Assembly: GCA_910588095.1 (NCBI GenBank)
Contig: CAJUQH010000001.1
Coordinates: 62,001-126,000, forward strand
Source of the DNA: an uncultured Eggerthellaceae bacterium
GTDB lineage: Bacteria > Actinomycetota > Coriobacteriia > Coriobacteriales > Eggerthellaceae
Reading direction: 5' to 3'
Length of the DNA stretch: 64,000 nt
Part shown: positions 1 through 7,364 of the stretch, piece after piece
Layout: the number at the start of each line of letters is the position of its first letter
Numbering within the stretch: position 1 is the first letter of the stretch
Notes under the pieces: model-generated
What the model was told of the DNA's origin: nothing
Databases searched by the model: none
What the model saw: the letters and a program-made list of their open reading frames with translations, nothing else
Program-made: the position numbers and the translations under genes

Positions 1-448
1 GGTGCCCGCCCATTTGCAGAAGAGGGGAAGCAAGCTCGAGCAAAGCAGGAAGCGATGACAGCGCGCGGGCAGTCAGCACTGCGAAGCTCCCAGGCTGCGC
101 CGCTGCGAGGTCTTCTATCCGCCCATCATAGGTGGTTATCTGCTCATCAACTCCTAATTCTGCCAGGATGCCCTCGACAGCCCGCATCTTCTTCTTGACC
201 GAATCCACAAGCACCGCCTGCCGACCGCTGGCTAGAGCAAGCGGCACACCAGGGAACCCTCCGCCTGAACCGAGATCGCCGTAGAGTCCTTCTGGAGCTG
301 CCTCAAGCTCTCCTAACGCAGCAAGCGAATCTTCAACATGAAGAAGATTCGCTTGCTCATAGTCGGTTATGCGAGTGAGATTGATGACCTTGTTGACCTC
401 AAGGAAGGCATCAAGATACGCGCTTATAAGCCCTTCGCTGTGGGGCAT
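1..448 (-). CDS. rsmG: 16S rRNA (guanine527-N7)-methyltransferase RsmG, 3' end outside window
   Basis: My translation of the minus strand from the ATG at 446-448 gives about 149 residues of the SAM-dependent methyltransferase that makes m7G527 in 16S rRNA. Family signatures are INLTRI near the N terminus, HVEDSLAAL, the SAM-binding glycine loop DLGSGGGFPGVPLAL, and TARALSSLPALLELA. A good Shine-Dalgarno (AAGGTGAG) lies just upstream, within the end of jag, so the two genes are translationally close. The C terminus runs off the left edge. In many bacteria parA-parB follow rsmG, which would fit the parS site at 1006, but they are not in the window. Confidence 0.95.
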   Translation of the reverse strand, partial: MPHSEGLISAYLDAFLEVNKVINLTRITDYEQANLLHVEDSLAALGELEAAPEGLYGDLGSGGGFPGVPLALASGRQAVLVDSVKKKMRAVEGILAELGVDEQITTYDGRIEDLAAAQPGSFAVLTARALSSLPALLELASPLLQMGGH

Positions 449-456
449 GGCTCACC

Positions 457-984
457 TTACAGCGGGATGATGACGACGTGACGACCAGGGCCCTCACCTT
501 CAGAAACCGTTTCCACATCAGGGTTATCACGAAGGGTGATATGGATGATGCGACGTTCATAGGGGGTCATGGGTCGCAGCTTCATACGGCGATTCTGCGA
601 GACAGCCCGGCTTGCCGACGAGCGAGCGATGGATTCGAGCTTCTGGCGCTGACGGCTCTTGTATCCCTCTACGTCGATGACGACCGGGTAATGGTAGCCG
701 ATGGTCCGCGTGGTGATAGAGGACACGAGGAACTGCAGCGCATCGAGAGTACGACCATGACGGCCGATAAGGATAGCCAGATTATCGCCAGTTATATCAA
801 GTATGAGCTCGCCTTCGTCGCCCTCATACTCATCGATGGTTACTTCGCCTACATGGAAGTACTGGAGGATAGCTTGCAAAGTCGAGATTGCTGTGTCGGC
901 GATGCTATCCAACATCTCATCCGTGACCTCGATCTCCTGAGGATCCTCGCTCACCGCAGCGTCTTGAGTGGCTTCTTCTGTCAT
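457..984 (-). CDS. jag: Jag/KhpB RNA-binding protein (KH + R3H)
   Basis: RNA-binding protein of the Jag (KhpB/EloR) family, which acts post-transcriptionally in cell elongation and is classically encoded next to yidC. It has an acidic N terminus, a KH-type segment with GRHGRTLDALQFLVS in the middle, and a C-terminal R3H domain around RRIIHITLRDNPDVET. Two ATGs are possible, at 990 and 984. The AAGGAG ribosome site is only about two bases from the first but about eight from the second, so I chose 984 (175 aa). It sits between yidC and rsmG on one strand, probably one transcript. The yidC-jag gap carries a parS site. Confidence 0.93.
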   Translation of the reverse strand: MTEEATQDAAVSEDPQEIEVTDEMLDSIADTAISTLQAILQYFHVGEVTIDEYEGDEGELILDITGDNLAILIGRHGRTLDALQFLVSSITTRTIGYHYPVVIDVEGYKSRQRQKLESIARSSASRAVSQNRRMKLRPMTPYERRIIHITLRDNPDVETVSEGEGPGRHVVIIPL

Positions 985-1005
985 AGCCATTGCTCCTTAC
1001 TCGGA

Positions 1006-1021
1006 GGTTTCACGTGAAACA
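1006..1021. promoter_or_regulatory. parS centromere site (ParB binding)
   Basis: The sequence GGTTTCACGTGAAACA matches the bacterial parS consensus TGTTTCACGTGAAACA at 15 of 16 positions, and its inner 14 bases form a perfect palindrome. It lies in the short jag-yidC gap about 5 kb from oriC, where parS sites usually cluster. ParB would load here for chromosome segregation. It is the only full match I noticed in the window. Confidence 0.88.
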
Positions 1022-1026
1022 AAAGG

Positions 1027-1806
1027 TTAGCGCTTCTTGGTCGGCCGCTTCTTCTTAGGCTTGCGCTCTACGACCACGTCGATAGGTTGGACGATGTCCT
1101 CCTTCTCGGCGGCCAAGCGCTCGTCGGCGCGACGGCAACGCTGAAGGGTCAGCTGGTTCTGCGCGATGCCGATCAGGGAAGACACTCCCCAGAACAGCAG
1201 AACGCCAGCCGGCGAGCCCCAGCTTATCCAAAGCATGAACAGCGTCATGACCACGGCCATGATCATAGTCTGGTTCTTCTGCTGCTTGTTCTCGTTCTTC
1301 ATCTGCTGGATGATCATCGGAGCGAATGTGGCGCCCGCGAAGATGAGCATCAGTATCACATAGGGAACAAATGTTCCAAAACCCTGTTCCAGCGCTTGAG
1401 CAGGAGTCGTGACTAGGTTGGGCACGAGGTTGTAGAAGCTGAAGTTGCCCGCCACCTCGGGACGATCGCCCATCTCGCGCAGCACCTGGAACAGCGCGAT
1501 GAAGATGGGCATCTGCAGGAGCATGGGCAGGCAGCCGGCCAGAGGGTTGAACTTCGCCTCAGCATAAAGGCGCTGCATCTCCTGCTGCATGCGTGTCTGG
1601 TCACCCGAGAACTTCTCCTGGATCTCTTGGATCTTCGGCTGTATCTTCTGCATCTGGTAATTCGACTTCGCCTGCTTGTGCATGAGCGGCGCCACCAAGA
1701 TGCGGAAGATGATGGTGATGATTATGATGGCGAGGCCCCAGTCCCCACAGAAGTTGTAGAAGAACTGGATGACGTCGAATATCCAGTCTTTGAAGACGTC
1801 CCACAT
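1027..1806 (-). CDS. yidC: YidC/Oxa1 family membrane protein insertase
   Basis: Membrane insertase that folds and inserts proteins at the cytoplasmic membrane with or without SecYEG. The 259-residue protein is the short Gram-positive type. It starts directly with a membrane segment (FYNFCGDWGLAIIIITIIFRILVAPL), followed by the cytoplasmic hairpin rich in K/Q (MQKIQPKIQEIQEKF) and the conserved FNPLAGCLPMLLQMPIFIALF segment, then further membrane spans. No lipobox or signal peptide is visible, unlike Bacillus SpoIIIJ. The C-terminal tail is strongly basic (RKPKKKRPTKKR), fitting ribosome contact. It lies between yidD and jag in one leftward operon. Confidence 0.96.
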   Translation of the reverse strand: MWDVFKDWIFDVIQFFYNFCGDWGLAIIIITIIFRILVAPLMHKQAKSNYQMQKIQPKIQEIQEKFSGDQTRMQQEMQRLYAEAKFNPLAGCLPMLLQMPIFIALFQVLREMGDRPEVAGNFSFYNLVPNLVTTPAQALEQGFGTFVPYVILMLIFAGATFAPMIIQQMKNENKQQKNQTMIMAVVMTLFMLWISWGSPAGVLLFWGVSSLIGIAQNQLTLQRCRRADERLAAEKEDIVQPIDVVVERKPKKKRPTKKR

Positions 1807-1830
1807 AGGAAATACCCCTCCTTGGATGCG

Positions 1831-2070
1831 CTAAAGCTCGCTTGGCACCGGGTCGTAGCCGTGAGGCCCGCCCGGGCGGCAGCGCACCAGGCGCTTTGCT
1901 GTCAATGTGACGCCCTTTATGAAGCCGAAGCGCTTCAGGGCGATGAGGCTGTATTCAGAACAGGTAGGCACGAAGCGGCAGCATGAGGGCAGCAGTGGAG
2001 AGATAAGGCCGCGATAGAGCATCACCAAGCCAATGGCGATGTATTGGGGAATGGCCTTCAATACTCTCAT
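1831..2070 (-). CDS. yidD: Membrane protein insertion efficiency factor YidD
   Basis: Small 79-residue protein of the YidD family, which assists YidC-dependent insertion. The family core is visible as GLVMLYRGLISPLLPSCCRFVPTCSEYSLIALKRFG, with the conserved cysteine cluster and CRPGG near the end. It is a peripheral membrane protein with an amphipathic N-terminal helix. It lies six bases beyond the rnpA stop and 24 bases before yidC, the standard rpmH-rnpA-yidD-yidC order. Confidence 0.95.
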   Translation of the reverse strand: MRVLKAIPQYIAIGLVMLYRGLISPLLPSCCRFVPTCSEYSLIALKRFGFIKGVTLTAKRLVRCRPGGPHGYDPVPSEL

Positions 2071-2076
2071 TTGCCC

Positions 2077-2430
2077 TTATTCCTCATGGAAGCACCGTGC
2101 AAGCGCCGTCCTGCAAGCAGATAGAACTTTACTATAAGAAGCTTGCGTGACCGCTGGCTTGGCGAGAAAAATCACATCGTAGCCGGGCCAGGGCCCTCCG
2201 GTTTCCCGGCAAAGCGCCCGCATGCGGCGCTTTGCCCGGTTGCGCCAGACAGCATTGCCAAGCTTTTTGCCCGCAATAAAAGCAACACGACCTTCGCGGT
2301 CGTGTTCCGTGCATGGCGTTTGGACCGAAGGCTCCCGCTCCTGCGTTATGAGGGTTACGAACGGAGTGCCTGCGCGCTTGCCCTCTGAGAAGAGACGGGA
2401 GATCTCGGTGCTGGATGCGATAGTCTCCAA
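2077..2430 (-). CDS. rnpA: Ribonuclease P protein component
   Basis: Protein subunit of RNase P, which helps the catalytic RNA cleave 5' leaders from pre-tRNA. The 117-residue product shows the RnpA signature KLGNAVWRNRAKRRMRALCRE and the N-terminal SRLFSEGKR. No ATG fits; the frame opens with TTG at 2428-2430 (LETIASSTEIS), nine bases after the rpmH stop, and I saw only a weak ribosome site. It is co-transcribed with rpmH. Confidence 0.95.
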   Translation of the reverse strand: METIASSTEISRLFSEGKRAGTPFVTLITQEREPSVQTPCTEHDREGRVAFIAGKKLGNAVWRNRAKRRMRALCRETGGPWPGYDVIFLAKPAVTQASYSKVLSACRTALARCFHEE

Positions 2431-2439
2431 GCTTGCAGG

Positions 2440-2574
2440 CTACACGGTCAAGCGCTTGCGGCCCTTCGCCCGACGGCGCGCGAGCACGGCGCGGCCTGCC
2501 TTAGTGGACATGCGAGCACGAAAACCATGGCACTTGGCGCGCTTGCGCGTGTTCGGCTGATACGTGCGTTTCAT
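2440..2574 (-). CDS. rpmH: 50S ribosomal protein L34
   Basis: L34 is 44 residues long here, starting MKRTYQPNTRKRAKCHGFR and ending GRKRLTV, the universally conserved pattern. The open frame extends 17 codons further upstream, but the family always begins at MKRTYQP, so the start is at 2574. It is the first gene of the leftward rpmH-rnpA-yidD-yidC-jag-rsmG series and has a strong promoter just upstream. Confidence 0.98.
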   Translation of the reverse strand: MKRTYQPNTRKRAKCHGFRARMSTKAGRAVLARRRAKGRKRLTV

Positions 2575-2613
2575 CTCTATGGTCCCTTCTTCGGAAAATA
2601 GCGTAGCCTGAAA

Positions 2614-2641
2614 AGTATAGCCCATAGCGGGCTTCTGTCAA
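2614..2641 (-). promoter_or_regulatory. Promoter of the rpmH operon
   Basis: Read on the minus strand, a consensus -35 TTGACA (2636-2641) is followed after 16 bases by the -10 TATACT (2614-2619). Transcription would begin near 2607, about 33 bases before the rpmH start. Confidence 0.82.
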
Positions 2642-2958
2642 TGCTTGCGTGATTCAGGGCCCCAAGCATTTCAACCTCCAGGCGCGCCATGTAGCGCCTG
2701 GAGGTACCGACAGCATCGTGGGCAAGAGCTGGTAAGCAAGGTATTTCTTTTAAGGTTAGTAGTAGTAATAAAGGCGGTAGACAAAGGGAAAACCTACGGT
2801 AACCGCACGTCAGCATGAGGTTTCGCATTGCTGGCAACCTGTTGAGAACCTGTAGGGCCCATCCCCCGCCTTGGCCAGCGCCCGTAGCCATCTCATGTCG
2901 GATGTGCATAGAGCAAGGGGTTATGAGACATCGACGCAGGGGTTTTCCACCGCTCGCG
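2642..2958. other. dnaA-rpmH intergenic region
   Basis: About 317 bases with no credible gene. It holds a perfect 11-bp stem (2675-2685 with 2694-2704, loop of eight) that could end dnaA transcripts, though no U-run follows on the minus strand. I searched it for DnaA boxes because many Gram-positive origins have one here. The best is TTTTCCACC near 2942, with two mismatches, so it does not look like an origin. Confidence 0.6.
2675..2704 (-). terminator. Hairpin downstream of dnaA
   Basis: Perfect inverted repeat CCTCCAGGCGC / GCGCCTGGAGG with an eight-base loop, lying between the dnaA stop and the rpmH promoter. The U-tract expected of an intrinsic terminator is absent, so function is inferred from stem strength and position. 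Confidence 0.5.
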
Positions 2959-4500
2959 CTAGCACTCCTTGATGAGCTGCTTGAGTATCTCGATCTCTTC
3001 CTGGACCTCGCGGTTCTTCTGTATCTGCTCCTCGACCGACGTCACGGAGTGCATCGCGGTGGAATGGTCGCGGTTGAACTTCTTTCCGATGTCGTTGTAG
3101 GGAAGGTCGAGCAGCTGGCGGCACAGGTAGATGGCTATCTGGCGCGGGTAGACGATGTTGCGCGAGCGGTTGCTGCCCACGAGGTCGCTATGCTTGACCT
3201 TGAAGAACTCTTCCACGACCCGTTGGATGTCCTCGACCTTGAGGTTCTTCGTCGCACCACCGGTGAAGTGGTCCTTCAGCAGCGCCCGCACGTCATCGAT
3301 GGAAAGCTCCTTCTGGTTGAAGAACTTGAGCTGGTAGATGACCTTGGTGATGGCGCTCTTGAGCTCGCGGATGTTCGAGCTCGAGTTCTCGGCGATGTAC
3401 ATCTGGATGTCTTCGGGGATGGAGAAGTCGCCCAAGTCGCCCTTGCGGCGGTACTCCCCGATGAAGCTCTTGACGATGCCGAGCTTCGTCTCGATCTCCG
3501 GTGGCTGGATGTCGATGGTGGCGCCGTCGTTGAAGCGCGAATGGTAGCGCTCGTCGATGTCGATGTTCTTGGGCGCGCGGTCGGCCGAGAGGATGATCTG
3601 CCGCCCTTGGGTGATGAGCTTGTTGAATATCTGGAACACGATATCCAGCGTCTCCTTCTTGCCTTGGAGGAACTGGATGTCGTCGATGAGGAGCACATCG
3701 GCTTCCTCGTAATGGTTCTTGAAGTTCTTGTAGCTTTCCTTCTCCTTGTCGTGGGATGCCACCGCGTCGGTGTAATCGTCCACCAGCTCGGCGGAATCGA
3801 CGTAGATGGTGCGCAGGTAAGGCTGCGTCTCGCAGATGTAGTTCTGCACCGCGCGCATGAGGTGGGTCTTGCCCAACCCGCTCTTGCCGTAGATGAACAA
3901 GGGATTGAGGAAGGAGCCGCCGGGGGTCTCGGCCACCTCGACAGCCAGGGAATAGGCCATCTTGTTCGATTCGCCGATGACGAAGTTCTCGAAGGTGAGC
4001 GACGATGCCGGGCCTTCCTCCATGCTGCCGTGGCCAAGGGCCTCGCCGGCCGGGAAAGGGCTTTCGGTGCGGGGCGAGGATTTATCGACCGCCGCGGCGC
4101 CCATGAGCGCCGCGGGCAGCGGCTCGGAAGCCGGTTGGGGCTGGGGTTCGGCGATGGGCGCAGGTGATGCGGCACTTGCCACGTTCGTCGCGCTTGGCGC
4201 GGCAGCCTGCATGCTCGCTGGGCCTTCACTGCCCGCTGCAGAGGGGTTGACCTCGACGACCACGGTGAAGGGCATCTGGTAGAGCTCGTTCAGGGCGCGT
4301 TGGATGAGGGCCAGGTAGTGCTGCTCGACCCATGATTTGATGAAGTCGTTGTCGGCGGTGAGCATGAGGAACCCCTCGCTCATCACCTGAGGCTCGAGGC
4401 GCGAGAAGAACGCGTTGACCTGGGAAGCATCGACGGAATCCCATGAGGTGATGTGGGCGTGGACCCTGTTCCAGTTCTCGGTTACGGTGCCGCTGTCCAT
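2959..4500 (-). CDS. dnaA: Chromosomal replication initiator DnaA
   Basis: Initiator ATPase that binds DnaA boxes and melts oriC. All four domains are present in 513 residues: domain I (1-85), an Ala/Pro-rich linker (86-165), the AAA+ domain with Walker A GKSGLGKTH (205-213) and Walker B VLLIDDIQFL, and the C-terminal DNA-binding domain with VGSNRSRNIVYPRQIAIYL and the signature DHSTAMHSV. An AT-rich TTATAT element and GAGGAAGAGG ribosome site precede the ATG. Unusually, dnaA points away from dnaN: it is transcribed leftward, and an extra gene separates it from the origin. Confidence 0.98.
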   Translation of the reverse strand: MDSGTVTENWNRVHAHITSWDSVDASQVNAFFSRLEPQVMSEGFLMLTADNDFIKSWVEQHYLALIQRALNELYQMPFTVVVEVNPSAAGSEGPASMQAAAPSATNVASAASPAPIAEPQPQPASEPLPAALMGAAAVDKSSPRTESPFPAGEALGHGSMEEGPASSLTFENFVIGESNKMAYSLAVEVAETPGGSFLNPLFIYGKSGLGKTHLMRAVQNYICETQPYLRTIYVDSAELVDDYTDAVASHDKEKESYKNFKNHYEEADVLLIDDIQFLQGKKETLDIVFQIFNKLITQGRQIILSADRAPKNIDIDERYHSRFNDGATIDIQPPEIETKLGIVKSFIGEYRRKGDLGDFSIPEDIQMYIAENSSSNIRELKSAITKVIYQLKFFNQKELSIDDVRALLKDHFTGGATKNLKVEDIQRVVEEFFKVKHSDLVGSNRSRNIVYPRQIAIYLCRQLLDLPYNDIGKKFNRDHSTAMHSVTSVEEQIQKNREVQEEIEILKQLIKEC

Positions 4501-4631
4501 GAGCCAGCCTCTTCCTCATATATAAGCAGGGCCCGCCGCGGCCCCGATGCAAGATGCAAGGGTGTCCTCGCCATTGTAGTAAAAAACCCGTTGGGAAGGG
4601 AAGGGCGCGCCCTGGAACGGAGCCATGGCCG

Positions 4632-5459
4632 TCAGGCCAGAGCCTGGGCGCACTGGTGGCCGAGCGGGGTGAGCCGCCGCTTCTTCGCCACGCGCTCCAC
4701 CAGCCCCGATTCTTCGAGGCGCTTCAATGCCGAGTGGGTGGACGAGGGCGATACGCCGGAAAGGGTGCTCAGGTCGGTCACGCCGAGCACGTCCTCGCCG
4801 AGCATGAGTTCCAAGAACTGCCGCTCCCGCGCGGAAAGGGGCGCTATCGCCAGCTGCACCTGAGCCTGGTCGTAGGCTGTGCGCTCTTGGGCCCGTTCGC
4901 CCAAGATGGCATGCGCCTGCTCGAGCGGCGTGGCAGCTCGAGCACCCATGCTTATGGTGACGACCGAGCCCGAGCGCAGGTTGTCCTCGATGGTCAACTG
5001 CCCTTGGGAGCCACCCAGGTATTCCTTCACTATGGGAAGCCCTGACCCAACGCCCCTGATGTAGGGCTTCATGGGCTCGACGGCCGATGAGAACCCGGGC
5101 AGCTGTGCCTTGTCCTTGTGCTCTATGCCAGGGCCTTGGTCGGCGAAGCGGATGGTGTCGCCTCCGTCGAGCACCGAGACGACGATCTCCTTGAACGCGG
5201 CGTGGATGAAGTTCTCCGACACCTCGCGGATGACGGTGTAGGGAATCGACCCGCCGAGCAGCTTGGATTGCTCGTACACCGCGGTCGTGAGGGACTCGAT
5301 GAAGGCAGCGGTAGGCGCGGGGTCAATCTGCAGGATGCGCGGCGCGCTGCGCAGGTCGTCATAGACCGCTATCCGGGCCGGAGCGGGCACATAGGAGAAG
5401 TCGACCGCAACAGTCGGCGTCGTCATGGCTATGGCAGGTTCGGCGGCCACGGTTTTCAA
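4632..5459 (-). CDS. GHKL-type ATPase with C-terminal winged helix, unknown role, origin-adjacent
   Basis: I do not recognise a named family for this 275-residue protein. Residues 55-172 look like a histidine-kinase/anti-sigma-type ATPase fold: N-box REVSENFIHA (E79, N83), G1 box DQGPGI (107-112), G2 box RGVGSGL and a final GSVVTISM strand. There is no phospho-acceptor His domain. Residues 208-275 form a MarR-like winged helix (LSTLSGVSPSSTHSALKRLEESGLVERV). It may therefore be an ATP-responsive DNA-binding regulator. The frame opens with TTG at 5459; an in-frame GTG nine bases later and an ATG at 5426 are alternatives. It lies between oriC and dnaA on the same strand as dnaA, so it may affect dnaA expression or origin activity (inference only). 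Confidence 0.75.
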   Translation of the reverse strand: MKTVAAEPAIAMTTPTVAVDFSYVPAPARIAVYDDLRSAPRILQIDPAPTAAFIESLTTAVYEQSKLLGGSIPYTVIREVSENFIHAAFKEIVVSVLDGGDTIRFADQGPGIEHKDKAQLPGFSSAVEPMKPYIRGVGSGLPIVKEYLGGSQGQLTIEDNLRSGSVVTISMGARAATPLEQAHAILGERAQERTAYDQAQVQLAIAPLSARERQFLELMLGEDVLGVTDLSTLSGVSPSSTHSALKRLEESGLVERVAKKRRLTPLGHQCAQALA

Positions 5460-5973
5460 CTTCTTTCAGGAAATTCATCCAACATGATTCAATGTTTTTC
5501 ATAGTTTTTCTACCCAAAGGGAGAACCGCCAGTTTACATCACCTGCGGTTATTTATAAAGAAAGTCGTATCCATTCCATATTATTCCAAAATCGAAAATA
5601 GGTTGTAACAGGTGCTTTCTTAAGTTATCAACATTTTATTCAAAGAAAGTGGAAAACTATGAAATCGCCCTGGAATGCCGTCGGAAAATTTGGCCGAAAA
5701 TGTGAAAAACATTCTCGTATTTCCTTGACTTTTCAATCGCGGAGGGTTTTCCCTGCTCGATAGGGGGCGTTTGAGAGAGGCGTTCCCTCTTTGCTCCCAT
5801 CAGAGCCATTCAGAAGCGAACAAACGGACGGTTTTGCTGAATGCAAGGGAAAACCGCAGGTCAACGCTTATTGATGCAGTGCTTAAGAAAACGGCGCGGT
5901 CAAGCAATCAACTAGGAGGCATGAGGTGAAAGGCGGTTTATACGGGGGTTTCTTCCCCAATTTATTCGTAAGA

Positions 5974-5982
5974 TGTGGATAA
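5974..5982 (-). promoter_or_regulatory. Perfect DnaA box
   Basis: TGTGGATAA is the exact complement of the high-affinity box TTATCCACA. It is the strongest of the cluster at 5974-6112 and a likely nucleation point for DnaA. Confidence 0.85.
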
Positions 5983-6160
5983 AGGAGCGGTTTTCCACAT
6001 TTTCCACTGCGAGAGTGGAGAAAAATGGGGATAACCGATGGTTAGGCGCCCGCTCAGCGGCAGGGGGGATGGAGGTTTTCACCGGTTTTCAGGTTATTCA
6101 CCGTCTTCCACAAGAAAACGCGACCCGTTGCCCGGCTTTCCGACGAGAATGGTGCGCAGC

Positions 6161-6191
6161 TTACCCCGGCTGCGCGCACGCCTTGTATAAT
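6161..6191 (+). promoter_or_regulatory. Putative dnaN promoter
   Basis: A consensus -10 TATAAT lies at 6186-6191, about 50 bases before dnaN, with a poor -35 TTACCC at 6161-6166 (19-base spacer). An inverted repeat, GCGCAGC and GCTGCGC, brackets the -35 and could be a binding site. Confidence 0.55.
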
Positions 6192-6242
6192 GCCCTTAAC
6201 CAAAGAGAGACCACGCCGCCTGCCGGCAGAGGGAGCGAGCCC

Positions 6243-7343
6243 ATGAAGTTCAGCATCAACCAAGGTGAATTGTCCAACGCCCTTTCCATCGTGCTGAAGG
6301 GCATATCCAATCGCTCGACGTTGCCGGTTCTCTCGGGCATCTTGCTGACGGCCGAAGGCGACCGTCTGGTGCTGCAGACCACCGACCTCGAGCTCTCGAT
6401 CAAGTACTCCTGCGCCGCGCTCATAGAAGAGCCGGGTTCGACCGTAGTGCCGGGCAAGCTATTCGCCGACATCGTGCGCAGCTTCCCCGACGCAGCGGTG
6501 CACTTCAGCGGCGATGATGACCAGGCCCATATCACCTGCGACACGGCATCGTTCTCGCTCAAGGTGCTCAGCGCGCAGGACTTCCCCGCCTTCCCCGAGG
6601 TGACGCCCGACCAGCGCATCGAGGTGCCTTTCGCGCTGTTCTCGTCGATGGTGCGCCGCGTGGCGCGCGTGGTGTCGAAGGACGAGAGCCGCGCCATCCT
6701 CACCGGCGTGCTCATCACCCGCGAGGAAGGCAAGCTGCGCATGGTGGCCACCGACTCGTTCCGCCTGGCCATCACCGAGACCGAGCTGCCCGATTGCGGC
6801 CCCGAGGATTTCCAGGCGGTCATCGCGGGCGCGTTCCTTTCCGAGATAGCCACGCTGCCCAAGACCGAGTCGCCGGTGTCCATCGCGCTGGCCGAGAACC
6901 AGATAGTGGTCACCTGCGACGACACGGTGTTCATCAACCGCCGCATCGAGGGCAACTTCCCCAATTACAAGCAGCTGCTGCCCGACTCCTGCACCACCCG
7001 TGCCACTTTCACGGTGGAGAAGCTGCTTGCCGGCGTGAAGCGCGTATCGCTGCTGGGTTCGGCCACCTCGGCCATACGCCTGAACTTGAACAACGCCACC
7101 CAGACCATGCAGATATCCTCAATCCAGCAGGACGTGGGATCGGCGCAGGAGACAGTGAACGGCCTGATAGAGGGCGAGGATATCGAGATAGGCTTCAACT
7201 ATCACTACGTGACCGACGGCCTTTCCGCCGTGCGGGGCGACAGCGTGACCGTCGAGGTGCTGAACCCGCTCAAGCCGGGCATCTTCCGCGAGGAAGGCGA
7301 GGAGAGCTACCTGTACCTTCTCATGCCGGTACGCGACCAGTAG
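6243..7343 (+). CDS. dnaN: DNA polymerase III beta sliding clamp
   Basis: Processivity clamp of the replicative polymerase, 366 residues from MKFSINQGELSNAL. The three-domain clamp is recognisable from SNRSTLPVLSGILL, the middle TGVLI..MVATDSFRLA motif and the C-terminal YLYLLMPVRDQ, which matches the family's ending. The open frame extends about 90 codons upstream, but that part is origin DNA; the ATG at 6243 has GAGGGAGC before it. First gene of the rightward arm, 21 bases before recF. Confidence 0.98.
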   Translation: MKFSINQGELSNALSIVLKGISNRSTLPVLSGILLTAEGDRLVLQTTDLELSIKYSCAALIEEPGSTVVPGKLFADIVRSFPDAAVHFSGDDDQAHITCDTASFSLKVLSAQDFPAFPEVTPDQRIEVPFALFSSMVRRVARVVSKDESRAILTGVLITREEGKLRMVATDSFRLAITETELPDCGPEDFQAVIAGAFLSEIATLPKTESPVSIALAENQIVVTCDDTVFINRRIEGNFPNYKQLLPDSCTTRATFTVEKLLAGVKRVSLLGSATSAIRLNLNNATQTMQISSIQQDVGSAQETVNGLIEGEDIEIGFNYHYVTDGLSAVRGDSVTVEVLNPLKPGIFREEGEESYLYLLMPVRDQ

Positions 7344-7364
7344 GCGCTGCCCGCGCTGCGCGCC

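Larger units (their letters stand above)
5460..6242. other. Chromosomal replication origin oriC
   Basis: This 783-base gene-free stretch between two divergent gene sets carries a perfect DnaA box, TGTGGATAA at 5974-5982. One-mismatch boxes are TTATCAACA (5625), TGTGAAAAA (5701), TTTTCCACA (5991), TGGGGATAA (6026) and TTATTCACC (6094); a weaker TCTTCCACA lies at 6104. The 5480-5720 part is clearly AT-rich against the GC-rich background and is the likely unwinding element. Genes left of it run on the minus strand and genes right of it on the plus strand, as expected at the point where forks diverge. Confidence 0.88.

Noticed and set aside
2575..2958. Origin of replication between rpmH and dnaA
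   Set aside because: No DnaA box with fewer than two mismatches; the 5460-6242 region is far better.
2815..4167. 450-codon plus-strand frame over dnaA
   Set aside because: It lies opposite dnaA, shows no domain, and is a GC-bias shadow of a gene with clear motifs.
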